DNA of 54,503 nt from assembly GCF_018613325.1 (NCBI RefSeq), contig NZ_JAGGQJ010000052.1:1-54503 (forward strand). The letters are read 5' to 3'. A model generated the notes under the pieces. The model was not told the DNA's origin and searched no databases. It saw only the letters and a list, made by a program, of their open reading frames with translations. The translations under genes and the position numbers were made by a program. How positions within the stretch are numbered: the first letter of the stretch is position 1; every line of letters starts with the position of its first letter. The DNA comes from Bacillus sp. ISL-34. GTDB taxonomy: Bacteria > Bacillota > Bacilli > Bacillales > DSM-1321. Positions 1-6,978 of the stretch are shown piece after piece.

Positions 1-1
1 G

Positions 2-247
2 CATATCTGGCAAGCATATGTGGAAGAAGCAGATCATCTGCGTAATCATCAAGATGTAAAACCTATATATGCGAAACGTAGAGAAACGATTGAGCGTGTA
101 TTCGCAGATGCAAAAGAAAAGCATGGTATGCGTTGGACTACTTTAAGGGGACTTAAAAAATTGTCGATGCAGGCGATGCTTACTTTCGCTGCCATTAATT
201 TAAAGAAGATGGCCAATTGGACATGGCAAGGTCCAAAAATGGCCTAA
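2..247 (+). CDS. IS1182-family transposase, C-terminal fragment (left copy)
   Basis: This is the last 81 codons of a DDE transposase, cut by the window edge. The frame is open from base 2, and no internal start should be called. The sequence carries the basic block YAKRRETIERVFADAKE, which contains the conserved Y-x2-R-x6-E signature of IS4/IS5/IS1182-type transposases including the catalytic Glu, followed by KHGMRW and a C-terminal LTFAAINLKKM segment typical of IS1182 proteins. The encoded residues match those of the copy at the right end. The element would catalyse cut-and-paste or copy-type transposition if intact, but activity cannot be judged from a fragment. Confidence 0.85.
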   Translation, partial: HIWQAYVEEADHLRNHQDVKPIYAKRRETIERVFADAKEKHGMRWTTLRGLKKLSMQAMLTFAAINLKKMANWTWQGPKMA

Positions 248-307
248 CATAGAGGGCTCGTAGAGCCCTAATCTCTCAACCTTGGGCCAAAATTCAAAGG
301 AAATTTC

Positions 308-345
308 AAAAGGGGCTCGGAATTTTTTAATTCCGAACCCCTTTT
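308..345 (+). terminator. Hairpin at the end of the left IS copy
   Basis: Arms AAAAGGGGCTCGGAATT (308-324) and AATTCCGAACCCCTTTT (329-345) pair with one mismatch and are A/T-flanked on both sides. It probably ends the transposase transcript and shields the element from read-through. The same structure lies near 54054-54091 in the right copy, with a slightly different loop. Confidence 0.7.
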
Positions 346-358
346 GTCTACAAACTGA

Positions 359-381
359 TGGATAGTCTAAGAGACTATCCA
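359..381. repeat. Perfect hairpin directly abutting the left IS end
   Basis: TGGATAGTCT, loop AAG, AGACTATCCA: a 10-bp perfect stem starting at the base after the shared IS terminus. The flank to the right (GATCAG) would extend the right arm, as though the original palindrome had been longer and its left arm was cut by the insertion. It may be the remains of the nirD terminator. See the right-hand equivalent at 54011-54036. Confidence 0.6.
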
Positions 382-403
382 GATCAGCGGGGCATCTATA
401 TAT

Positions 404-721
404 TTATAAAACAATATAAACATTATCATCTTCTAATACAACCTTGAATGTCTTAACGCAACCATTATCAGGTTTTTGGACTTCTCCATTCTTGACACTG
501 ATTTTCCAGTCATGCATCGGGCAAAAGACGTAATCGCCACTCACAATGCCTTCCACCAGAACCCCACCTTTATGTGGGCAACGATTTTCAATAGCTCGGA
601 ATTCACCATTTGCTAAATGAAAAAGAGCAATTTCATGAGAGCCTATGGTTACTGTTTTCCCCAGGTTTTTTGGCATCTCATTTACTGTTGAGACCTTTAT
701 CTTTTGAAGCGTTTTCCCCAT
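404..721 (-). CDS. nirD: Nitrite reductase [NAD(P)H] small subunit
   Basis: This is a 105-residue Rieske-type subunit of cytoplasmic assimilatory nitrite reductase (nitrite to ammonium, six electrons). The [2Fe-2S] ligand pattern is visible as C-P-H around residues 48-50 and C-P-M-H around 68-71. The length matches the NirD/NasE family. The start ATG has GGAGG eight bases upstream. It lies 17 bp behind nirB and is surely co-transcribed with it, downstream of the TnrA-activated nirB promoter. It is equivalent to B. subtilis NasE. The gene ends only 23 bp from the IS-adjacent hairpin, so its native 3' flank has probably been altered by the insertion. Confidence 0.95.
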   Translation of the reverse strand: MGKTLQKIKVSTVNEMPKNLGKTVTIGSHEIALFHLANGEFRAIENRCPHKGGVLVEGIVSGDYVFCPMHDWKISVKNGEVQKPDNGCVKTFKVVLEDDNVYIVL

Positions 722-738
722 TTAGGCTTCCTCCATAT

Positions 739-3153
739 TCATTTATTTGATAAAGCTGGAATTTTCACTTTTTGAAATAAACCGGTTTGGATCGCATTGC
801 TCTCAATGATTTCTTTCCACGGTTCTTGTAATACCGATAGGGCCTCATTTAAACGTTGATTAAGCTCAATCCTTTTTTGCTTATCACCAATAATCGACTT
901 AATGGTATCGAACCCTACACGCTCAACCCAGACAGACGTTCTTTCTAAATAATTGGCAGTCTCTCGATAATGTTGGAGGTATGCACCTGCAATTTCAATT
1001 ACCTCATCACTTGTTTTCACTTTGCATAATAATTCAGCAGCTCTTAAATGGGTTCCGCCGTTGCCGCCAATATAAATTTCCCATGCACCGTCCACGCCGA
1101 CAACACCAAGATCTTTGATACCGGATTCAGCACAATTACGAGGACATGCCGATACAGCCATCTTAACCTTATGCGGTGTGCCTACACGTTCAAATTTCTT
1201 CTCCAGGGCAATGCCCAGTCCAATTGAATCTTGGGTGCCAAAGCGGCAAAAGTTTTCACCGACGCATGTTTTCACAGTTCGTAGGGTTTTTCCATAAGCA
1301 TATCCAGAAGGCATATCCAGGTCGGCCCATACACTTGGAAGGTCATCTTTTTCAACGCCGAACATATCTATTCTTTGCCCGCCTGTAACCTTAAGTAACT
1401 TAACATTATACTTATCGGCAACATTTGCTATTTTCCGTAACTGATCGGGATTAGTGACGCCGCCATACATTCTTGGCACAACAGAAAATGTTCCATCCTT
1501 TTGAATATTTGCATGTAGCCTTTCATTGACATAGCGGGATTCTTTTTCATCTTCATATTCAACCGGATGGATCATGCCCAAGTAATAGTTCAGTGCCGGT
1601 TTACACTTCGAGCATCCATCACTTGTATTCCAGCCGAGAACATTCATGACTTCCCGAGTATGGGTCAGATTTTTTTCGCGTATTTCAGCAACAACCTCAT
1701 CTCTTGATAAAGTGGTGCACGCGCATATGGATTCCTTCTGGTTTGACTTACTGAAATCATCGCCCAATGTCAGCTCGAGAATATCACCGACTAATGGCTT
1801 GCACCCCCCGCATGATCTCGAAGCACTTGTGCAGCCTTTTACTTCCTCAATACTTGTTAATCCTTTAGACTCGATAGCCGTCACAATATCGCCCATGGTT
1901 ACACCATTACAACCACAGATGATTTCCTCATTTGACATCGCAGTGACAAGACTAACACCGGGTTCACTCTTTCCAGCGTTTAAATATTCGGAAACCTCGG
2001 CATTTTTGTTGATCATGCTCAATAGGTTATTGCTTTCCTTTGTATCCCCGAATAATACTGCGCCTGAAATTTTCCCATTTCGAATCATTACTTTTTTGTA
2101 AGTACCATTCCATTCATTAAATTCCTTTATTGATTTAGCTTGTTCATCCTCAAAAATTTCTCCAGCCGAAAATACATCAACACCAGATATTTTTAACTTA
2201 GTAGACAGCACTGAACCCTCATAAGCTTTGTCTTCTAGCCCGCAAATCCTTTTGGCTAATACTTTGCCCTGTTCATAAAGGGGAGCGACCAAACCATATA
2301 CCATCTCACGGTGTTCCGCACATTCACCAACTGCAAAAATATTCGGGATTCTTGTTTCCATATAATCGTTCACGATAATTCCTCGATTGACAGGGATGCC
2401 GCAATTTTGGGCCATTGCAACATTTGGCTTAATCCCAACTGCCATGACCACTAAATCGGCGCTGATTTCCTCGCCATCACTAAAGCGTAATCCTTTGACA
2501 TCAATTTCACCTAAAACCTCCTGAGTCTGTTTCCCAAGATAAAAATTCATTCCCTGGCTTTCAAGTTCCCTTTGCAGCATTTTTCCTGCTGCTGGATCTA
2601 ACTGTCTATCCATCAAATATTCAGAAAGGTGAATAACATCTACCTGCATACCTAGATTCAAAAGACCCCTGGCTGCTTCAAGACCCAGTAATCCTCCACC
2701 AATGACTGCAGCCTTTTTGTTATATTTGGAATATTCAATCATTTTTTCACAATCTTCAATATTTCGAAAGGCAGTCACTCCTTTTTTATCAGCCCCCTTT
2801 ATCGGTAGAATGAAAGGGATTGATCCGGTAGCTAAAATTAATTGATCATATTCGACTGCACGATTAGTGTCTGAGTAAATGATTTGCTTTGTGGTGTCGA
2901 TGTTCGTGACCGTTTCACCTGAAAAAAGTGTAATATTGTTCTCTTTGTACCAGTTCCAATCATTTATTGTAATATCATCTATCGTCGTAGCCCCTTGCAA
3001 TACATTCGATAGTTGGATTCGATCATAATTCGGATGTGGCTCACTTCCGAAGACAGTCACCTCAAACCTTTCCGGTTCAATTTTCAAAATTTCTTCTAAA
3101 CATCTTACTCCTGCCATACCATTCCCAATGAGTGCCAATTTCTGCTTAGCCAT
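739..3153 (-). CDS. nirB: Nitrite reductase [NAD(P)H] large subunit
   Basis: This 804-residue siroheme enzyme reduces nitrite to ammonium in the cytoplasm. Domain order: an FAD/NAD(P)-binding reductase (GNGMAG near residue 11; GGGLLGLEAARG near 152), two BFD-like [2Fe-2S] modules (CGCNG...CGGCKP, then CACTT...CSKCKP), then the ferredoxin-like and 4Fe-4S/siroheme nitrite reductase domains. The iron-sulfur/siroheme cysteines are intact as CVGENFC and CPRNC, in contrast to the paralogue at 6979-9300. The length matches B. subtilis NasD (about 805). The ATG start has a TTGGAGGA ribosome site. It is the first gene of the nirBD unit and diverges from tnrA; the shared intergenic region carries two TnrA boxes. 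The function is secure. Confidence 0.97.
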   Translation of the reverse strand: MAKQKLALIGNGMAGVRCLEEILKIEPERFEVTVFGSEPHPNYDRIQLSNVLQGATTIDDITINDWNWYKENNITLFSGETVTNIDTTKQIIYSDTNRAVEYDQLILATGSIPFILPIKGADKKGVTAFRNIEDCEKMIEYSKYNKKAAVIGGGLLGLEAARGLLNLGMQVDVIHLSEYLMDRQLDPAAGKMLQRELESQGMNFYLGKQTQEVLGEIDVKGLRFSDGEEISADLVVMAVGIKPNVAMAQNCGIPVNRGIIVNDYMETRIPNIFAVGECAEHREMVYGLVAPLYEQGKVLAKRICGLEDKAYEGSVLSTKLKISGVDVFSAGEIFEDEQAKSIKEFNEWNGTYKKVMIRNGKISGAVLFGDTKESNNLLSMINKNAEVSEYLNAGKSEPGVSLVTAMSNEEIICGCNGVTMGDIVTAIESKGLTSIEEVKGCTSASRSCGGCKPLVGDILELTLGDDFSKSNQKESICACTTLSRDEVVAEIREKNLTHTREVMNVLGWNTSDGCSKCKPALNYYLGMIHPVEYEDEKESRYVNERLHANIQKDGTFSVVPRMYGGVTNPDQLRKIANVADKYNVKLLKVTGGQRIDMFGVEKDDLPSVWADLDMPSGYAYGKTLRTVKTCVGENFCRFGTQDSIGLGIALEKKFERVGTPHKVKMAVSACPRNCAESGIKDLGVVGVDGAWEIYIGGNGGTHLRAAELLCKVKTSDEVIEIAGAYLQHYRETANYLERTSVWVERVGFDTIKSIIGDKQKRIELNQRLNEALSVLQEPWKEIIESNAIQTGLFQKVKIPALSNK

Positions 3154-3197
3154 GTTTTGTCCTCCAATAAGATTTTTTTGAAAGGATTATGTGTTTG

Positions 3198-3249
3198 ATT
3201 ATAGGCGAGGTCACTTTTTATAACAACAAGTGTGTTATATAATCTCACA
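3198..3249 (-). promoter_or_regulatory. nirBD promoter with perfect TnrA box
   Basis: TGTTATATAATCTCACA (3233-3249) fits the TnrA consensus TGTNANAWWWTMTNACA at every position. On the minus strand a TATAAT -10 lies at 3203-3198, which places transcription start near 3191 and the box centre about 50 bp upstream. That is the spacing known for promoters activated by TnrA under nitrogen limitation. The site may also serve the divergent tnrA gene. Confidence 0.88.
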
Positions 3250-3273
3250 TGATTTTTAAAAATTAATAATTAA

Positions 3274-3315
3274 TGTTAGTTTTTATTACAAATATTCAGA
3301 AAATTAGGATATAAT
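3274..3315 (+). promoter_or_regulatory. tnrA promoter with second TnrA box
   Basis: TGTTAGTTTTTATTACA (3274-3290) matches the TnrA/GlnR consensus with one mismatch at position 7. A perfect TATAAT lies at 3310-3315, so start is near 3322. The box centre is about 40 bp upstream of that start, one helical turn closer than at nirB, so activation and repression (by TnrA or GlnR) are both possible. TnrA autoregulation is known in B. subtilis. Confidence 0.75.
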
Positions 3316-3348
3316 ATCCTTATTGATCTAGCATAAATCAAAAATGAG

Positions 3349-3684
3349 GTGATTTTCATCGTCCAGCAAAAAGAATCCTATATAGACAGAAAAGTAATTT
3401 CCATAGGGGTGGTCAGAGAATTAACCGGACTATCCGATAGACAAATCCGGTATTATGAAGAAAGAAAACTCGTTTTCCCCGAAAGGTCTAAGGGTGGTAA
3501 CCGTAAATACTCTTTTTCCGACGTCAAGGCATTAGTGGAAATCGCAGATAAAATAGAGGATGGAGTGCAAACCAATGAAATTAGACAGGAAAAATTAAAA
3601 GAGAACAGAAAAATTGAACAGGAAAAAATGCGAAAAAAAATGCTGCAGGGCCAATTAAATGCACACTTTGGCTTACGTAATTGA
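3349..3684 (+). CDS. tnrA: Transcriptional regulator TnrA, global nitrogen control (MerR family)
   Basis: This is a MerR-type winged helix (GVVRELTGLSDRQIRYYEERKL) with a short basic tail ending in MLQGQLNAHF, the C-terminal signature of TnrA that contacts feedback-inhibited glutamine synthetase and GlnK in B. subtilis. It activates nitrogen-scavenging genes when glutamine is scarce. The start is uncertain. The GTG at 3349 lies inside a strong ribosome site (GAGGTGA, 3346-3352). An ATC codon at 3358, five bases after that site, gives exactly the B. subtilis N-terminal length (12 residues before VIS), so translation may really begin at ATC. Convergent with the siroheme methyltransferase and divergent from nirBD. 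This linkage to the nas genes is not seen in B. subtilis. Confidence 0.93.
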   Translation: MIFIVQQKESYIDRKVISIGVVRELTGLSDRQIRYYEERKLVFPERSKGGNRKYSFSDVKALVEIADKIEDGVQTNEIRQEKLKENRKIEQEKMRKKMLQGQLNAHFGLRN

Positions 3685-3783
3685 TGTTCGCTAAGAATCC
3701 GGAATTATTAATTCAATGTCCATATTTCAGTCTTCTATAGCATTTTCATCTTGCCTTTCTAAAATGGCTTTTAACATTGTTAC

Positions 3784-3819
3784 ACTGGACATGATGACTT
3801 TCATGTCCAGTTTTCTTTT
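3784..3819 (+). terminator. tnrA terminator
   Basis: A perfect 11-bp stem, ACTGGACATGA (3784-3794) with TCATGTCCAGT (3801-3811), is followed by TTTTCTTTT. It separates tnrA from the convergent siroheme gene. Confidence 0.85.
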
Positions 3820-3857
3820 CGTTACAATAAAATTTTTCTAACTTAATCATTCCTCTT

Positions 3858-4628
3858 CTAAGCGAACTCCTTATCTTTTGCCTTCTCTGAAAACCATGAT
3901 AATTTCTCAGATAAATTCACCACTTCTCCTATTACAATCATGGCGGGATTGGCAACCTGCTCTCTTGTAACAATCCCCACTATTGTATCGATTGTTCCTG
4001 TAAAAGTTCGTTGAAAACCTGTCGTTCCTTGTTCAATGACAGCAATAGCAGTTTCAGGCTTCTTTCCGCAGGAGCGTAATTGTTTACAGATATATGAAAG
4101 GTTTTTAATACCCATATAAATAGCAATGGTGTCAACACCATGCGCCAAATGATGCCAGTTGATGTTATCGGGTTTGCCGGTCACGCAGTGTCCTGTGATA
4201 ATTGCGAAGGAACTCCCCCATTCCCTGTGAGTCACGGGAATTCCAGCATAAGCTGGCGCAGCGATTCCAGATGTGATTCCAGGAACTATTTCAAATTGAA
4301 TTCCGTGCTTTACTAGCGCTTCTGCTTCCTCACCGCCTCGTCCAAAGATGAAAGGATCTCCCCCTTTTAGACGAACAATCGTTTTTCCCTCTATTGATTT
4401 ACTAATTAACAATTGGTGAATGTCCTCTTGAGGGACACAATGTTTACCAGGCACTTTACCGCAATAAATGTATTCAGCTTCAGGTTTACCGTATAAAAGC
4501 AATTCACGATTTATCAACCGATCATACAAGATGATATCCGCTTCCGCGATGCATTTGGTTGCCTTGACAGTAATTAAGTCCGGATCACCAGGTCCAGCAC
4601 CAACAATATAGACCTTACCTTTTTCCAT
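3858..4628 (-). CDS. nasF: Uroporphyrinogen-III C-methyltransferase (siroheme synthesis)
   Basis: This 256-residue SAM-dependent methyltransferase makes precorrin-2 from uroporphyrinogen III, the first step to siroheme, the cofactor of NirB. Family motifs visible: VGAGPGDPDLITVKA at the N-terminus, YDRL, the glycine-rich VRLKGGDPFIFGRGGEE near residue 90, and VPGITS near 118. It is a single-domain SUMT: B. subtilis NasF is about 480 residues because it carries an extra uroporphyrinogen-III synthase-like half, which is absent here. Last gene of the nasA-nasB-nasC-sumT unit, 110 bp after nasC. The precorrin-2 dehydrogenase and ferrochelatase needed to finish siroheme are not in the window. Confidence 0.92.
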   Translation of the reverse strand: MEKGKVYIVGAGPGDPDLITVKATKCIAEADIILYDRLINRELLLYGKPEAEYIYCGKVPGKHCVPQEDIHQLLISKSIEGKTIVRLKGGDPFIFGRGGEEAEALVKHGIQFEIVPGITSGIAAPAYAGIPVTHREWGSSFAIITGHCVTGKPDNINWHHLAHGVDTIAIYMGIKNLSYICKQLRSCGKKPETAIAVIEQGTTGFQRTFTGTIDTIVGIVTREQVANPAMIVIGEVVNLSEKLSWFSEKAKDKEFA

Positions 4629-4738
4629 CCTTTTTCCCCTTTTGTTGTTTAGTCATGAAAGCTCAGTGTGATTAGGCTCTGCTGTTCATTATGATTGAAC
4701 CTAAAAAAAATTATGATGAACGGGAAGAAAACCTCCCT

Positions 4739-6889
4739 TTAATTAGACGTTAACTCAACTATAGGATGTACTTTTACAGCACTGACTTTAAATCCAGGCA
4801 TTTTGCATGTCGGGTCTAAATCTTGTGAAACGAGGCGATTGACATTTTGTGAGTCTGCCCAATGAAAAGGAACGAATATAGTATCATGGCGAATGGTTGC
4901 TGACCATTTGCTTCTTACAACAATACTTCCCCGCCTTGATTCGATTTTCACCAAAGTATTGTCTGGAATATGATATTTCTTGGCTGTTTCCGGATGGATT
5001 TCCATATATGATTCAAAATTTCTTGCGGCTAATGATGAGCTTTTTCTCGTTTGCACTCCTGTTAAATAATGTGACATGATTCTTCCTGTTGTTAAATAAA
5101 GTGGAAAATCCGCACATGGCTGTTCTTTTGGAACAAGAGGCACATTATTAACCACAACCATGGCCGCCTTTCCATCCGGGTGGGCAAAAGACGTTTCGAA
5201 TAACCTTTTTGTCCCTTTATGGTCAATGGTTGGGCATGGCCACAATATGCCTCCTTCTTTTCTTAATCGATCATACGTTATACCATAATAATCAGCGGTC
5301 CCCCCGCGGCTTGCCACTCTTAATTCTTCGAAAATCTCATTTGCAGATTGAAAGGGAAAATGCTCCCCTTTTCCTAGAACTTTTGCTATATCACAAATGA
5401 TTTTCCAATCATGCTTCACTTCCCCAGGAGATGAAAAACTTGCTTCCCGCAACGTTACCCGCCCTTCTAAATTTGTCATCGTTCCTTCATCCTCTAAATA
5501 AGACGAAGTAGGTAAAATCAAATCAGCCAATCTAGCAGTTTCAGAAACGAACATATCCACTGCGACAAGAAACTTTAATTTTTTCAAAGCCTTTTTGACA
5601 AAGTTAGCATTGGGATTTGAAACAATCGGATTGGAACACATTAAAAACATGCCGGTAATTTCACCTTCATTTATCTTCTCTATCATTTCGTATGCCGATA
5701 CACCTTTACGTGGCAAATCAGCCTCATCTATTCCCCATATTCTTGCAATATGTAATCTATGTTCCTCATTTTCAATCATACGATACCCCGGCAGCTGGTC
5801 TGCCTTTTGGCCATGCTCTCTTGCTCCCTGCCCATTTCCCTGTCCAGTAATAGCTCCATAACCCGAATTCACTTTTCCGATTTTTCCTGTAACAATAAGA
5901 ATATTAAGAAAATTACGAACGGCGGCTGAACCATCTGTTTGCTGCTCAACGCCCCTTGCTGTAAAAATCATTCCTGATTCTTCTTTCCCGAACATTGCAG
6001 CCGCTTTTTGAATTTGGTCACGAGGAACCCCTGTCATTTCTGCGATTTCCTCCAACTTTAAAGATGTAACATACTCTTTAACTTCGTTGTAGCCATTTGC
6101 ACGTTCCCGGATAAATGCTTCATCAGTAAAATCCTCTTCAATGATCACTTTCAATAATCCGTTTGCCAAGGCGGCATCCATCCCTGGTTTTACTTTTAGA
6201 TGTAAGTCGGCCATTTTCGTTGTCGCTGTTTCTCTTGGATCTACAGCAATGATATATGCCCCATTTTGTTTCGCTTTCTCAAAGTAAGGCATGATTGTCG
6301 GCTGGCATTCCGCAATATTCGTGCCCGCCAAGATAATGCACTTTGTGAACGGAACCTCTGATAAGCTGTTGGTAAGGCCCCTGTCCATACCAAACGTTTG
6401 GCTTGCTGCCGAAGCAGCTGCGGACATGCACAAACGGCCATTATAATCTATATACTTTGTTTTTAAAGCCACTCTTGCAAATTTCCCAAGCAAATATGCT
6501 TCTTCATTTGAAATGGAGGCACTCCCATAAACAGATAAAGCATTTACACCATCTTCCGCTTGAATCTTTGTGAAATTCTCCTTTATGTGATTTAATGCTT
6601 CCTTCCAAGATATGCGAATGAATTCACCATTTCTTTTTAGTAATGGGTATTTAATTCGGTCTTTATGCAATGCATGTTGGTGTGCATTCATTCCTTTAAT
6701 GCATAAGCGACCCTCTGAGGTTGGATTATCTTTTCCAATCGTCATATACTTTTTTCTTGTCACTATTGTTTGTTCCAACAGCTGCATCTTACATTGCATG
6801 CTGCAAAATGGACATTGTGAATCATATCGTTTTTCTGATTGGACCTCTTGTTGCTTCGTGCGGAAATACTTTAATAATAATTCGGTCAA
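4739..6889 (-). CDS. nasC: Assimilatory nitrate reductase catalytic subunit
   Basis: This 716-residue molybdopterin oxidoreductase reduces nitrate to nitrite in the cytoplasm with electrons from NasB. An N-terminal [4Fe-4S] motif C-P-F-C-S-M-Q-C (residues 26-33), with the fourth cysteine in GRLCIKG, is followed by the bis-MGD domains and a C-terminal dinucleotide-binding domain (LYLTTGRIMSHYLTGVQTRKS). The active-site region YNGRLCMSAAASA supplies the cysteine expected to bind Mo. The length fits B. subtilis NasC (about 710). The start is TTG, preceded by GAGGGTGA at six bases. It lies 89 bp after nasB in the same leftward unit. Confidence 0.95.
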   Translation of the reverse strand: MTELLLKYFRTKQQEVQSEKRYDSQCPFCSMQCKMQLLEQTIVTRKKYMTIGKDNPTSEGRLCIKGMNAHQHALHKDRIKYPLLKRNGEFIRISWKEALNHIKENFTKIQAEDGVNALSVYGSASISNEEAYLLGKFARVALKTKYIDYNGRLCMSAAASAASQTFGMDRGLTNSLSEVPFTKCIILAGTNIAECQPTIMPYFEKAKQNGAYIIAVDPRETATTKMADLHLKVKPGMDAALANGLLKVIIEEDFTDEAFIRERANGYNEVKEYVTSLKLEEIAEMTGVPRDQIQKAAAMFGKEESGMIFTARGVEQQTDGSAAVRNFLNILIVTGKIGKVNSGYGAITGQGNGQGAREHGQKADQLPGYRMIENEEHRLHIARIWGIDEADLPRKGVSAYEMIEKINEGEITGMFLMCSNPIVSNPNANFVKKALKKLKFLVAVDMFVSETARLADLILPTSSYLEDEGTMTNLEGRVTLREASFSSPGEVKHDWKIICDIAKVLGKGEHFPFQSANEIFEELRVASRGGTADYYGITYDRLRKEGGILWPCPTIDHKGTKRLFETSFAHPDGKAAMVVVNNVPLVPKEQPCADFPLYLTTGRIMSHYLTGVQTRKSSSLAARNFESYMEIHPETAKKYHIPDNTLVKIESRRGSIVVRSKWSATIRHDTIFVPFHWADSQNVNRLVSQDLDPTCKMPGFKVSAVKVHPIVELTSN

Positions 6890-6978
6890 GGCTCCTCACC
6901 CTCTACATATGGATTTCTTCTAGTACAAACATTTATCCGTTTATCTAAAGGTACTTTTCACTTAGTTCATTTTCTGAT

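Larger units (their letters stand above)
1..358 (+). mobile_element. IS1182-family element, 3' end only (left copy)
   Basis: The window opens inside an insertion sequence. What remains is the end of the transposase gene, a short tail, and a strong hairpin before the shared terminus CTACAAACTGA near 358. The same tail occurs in opposite orientation at the right end of the window, with small differences in the hairpin loop. The rest of the element lies outside the window. Assignment to IS1182 rests on the transposase, whose right-hand copy shows more of the protein. Confidence 0.8.
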
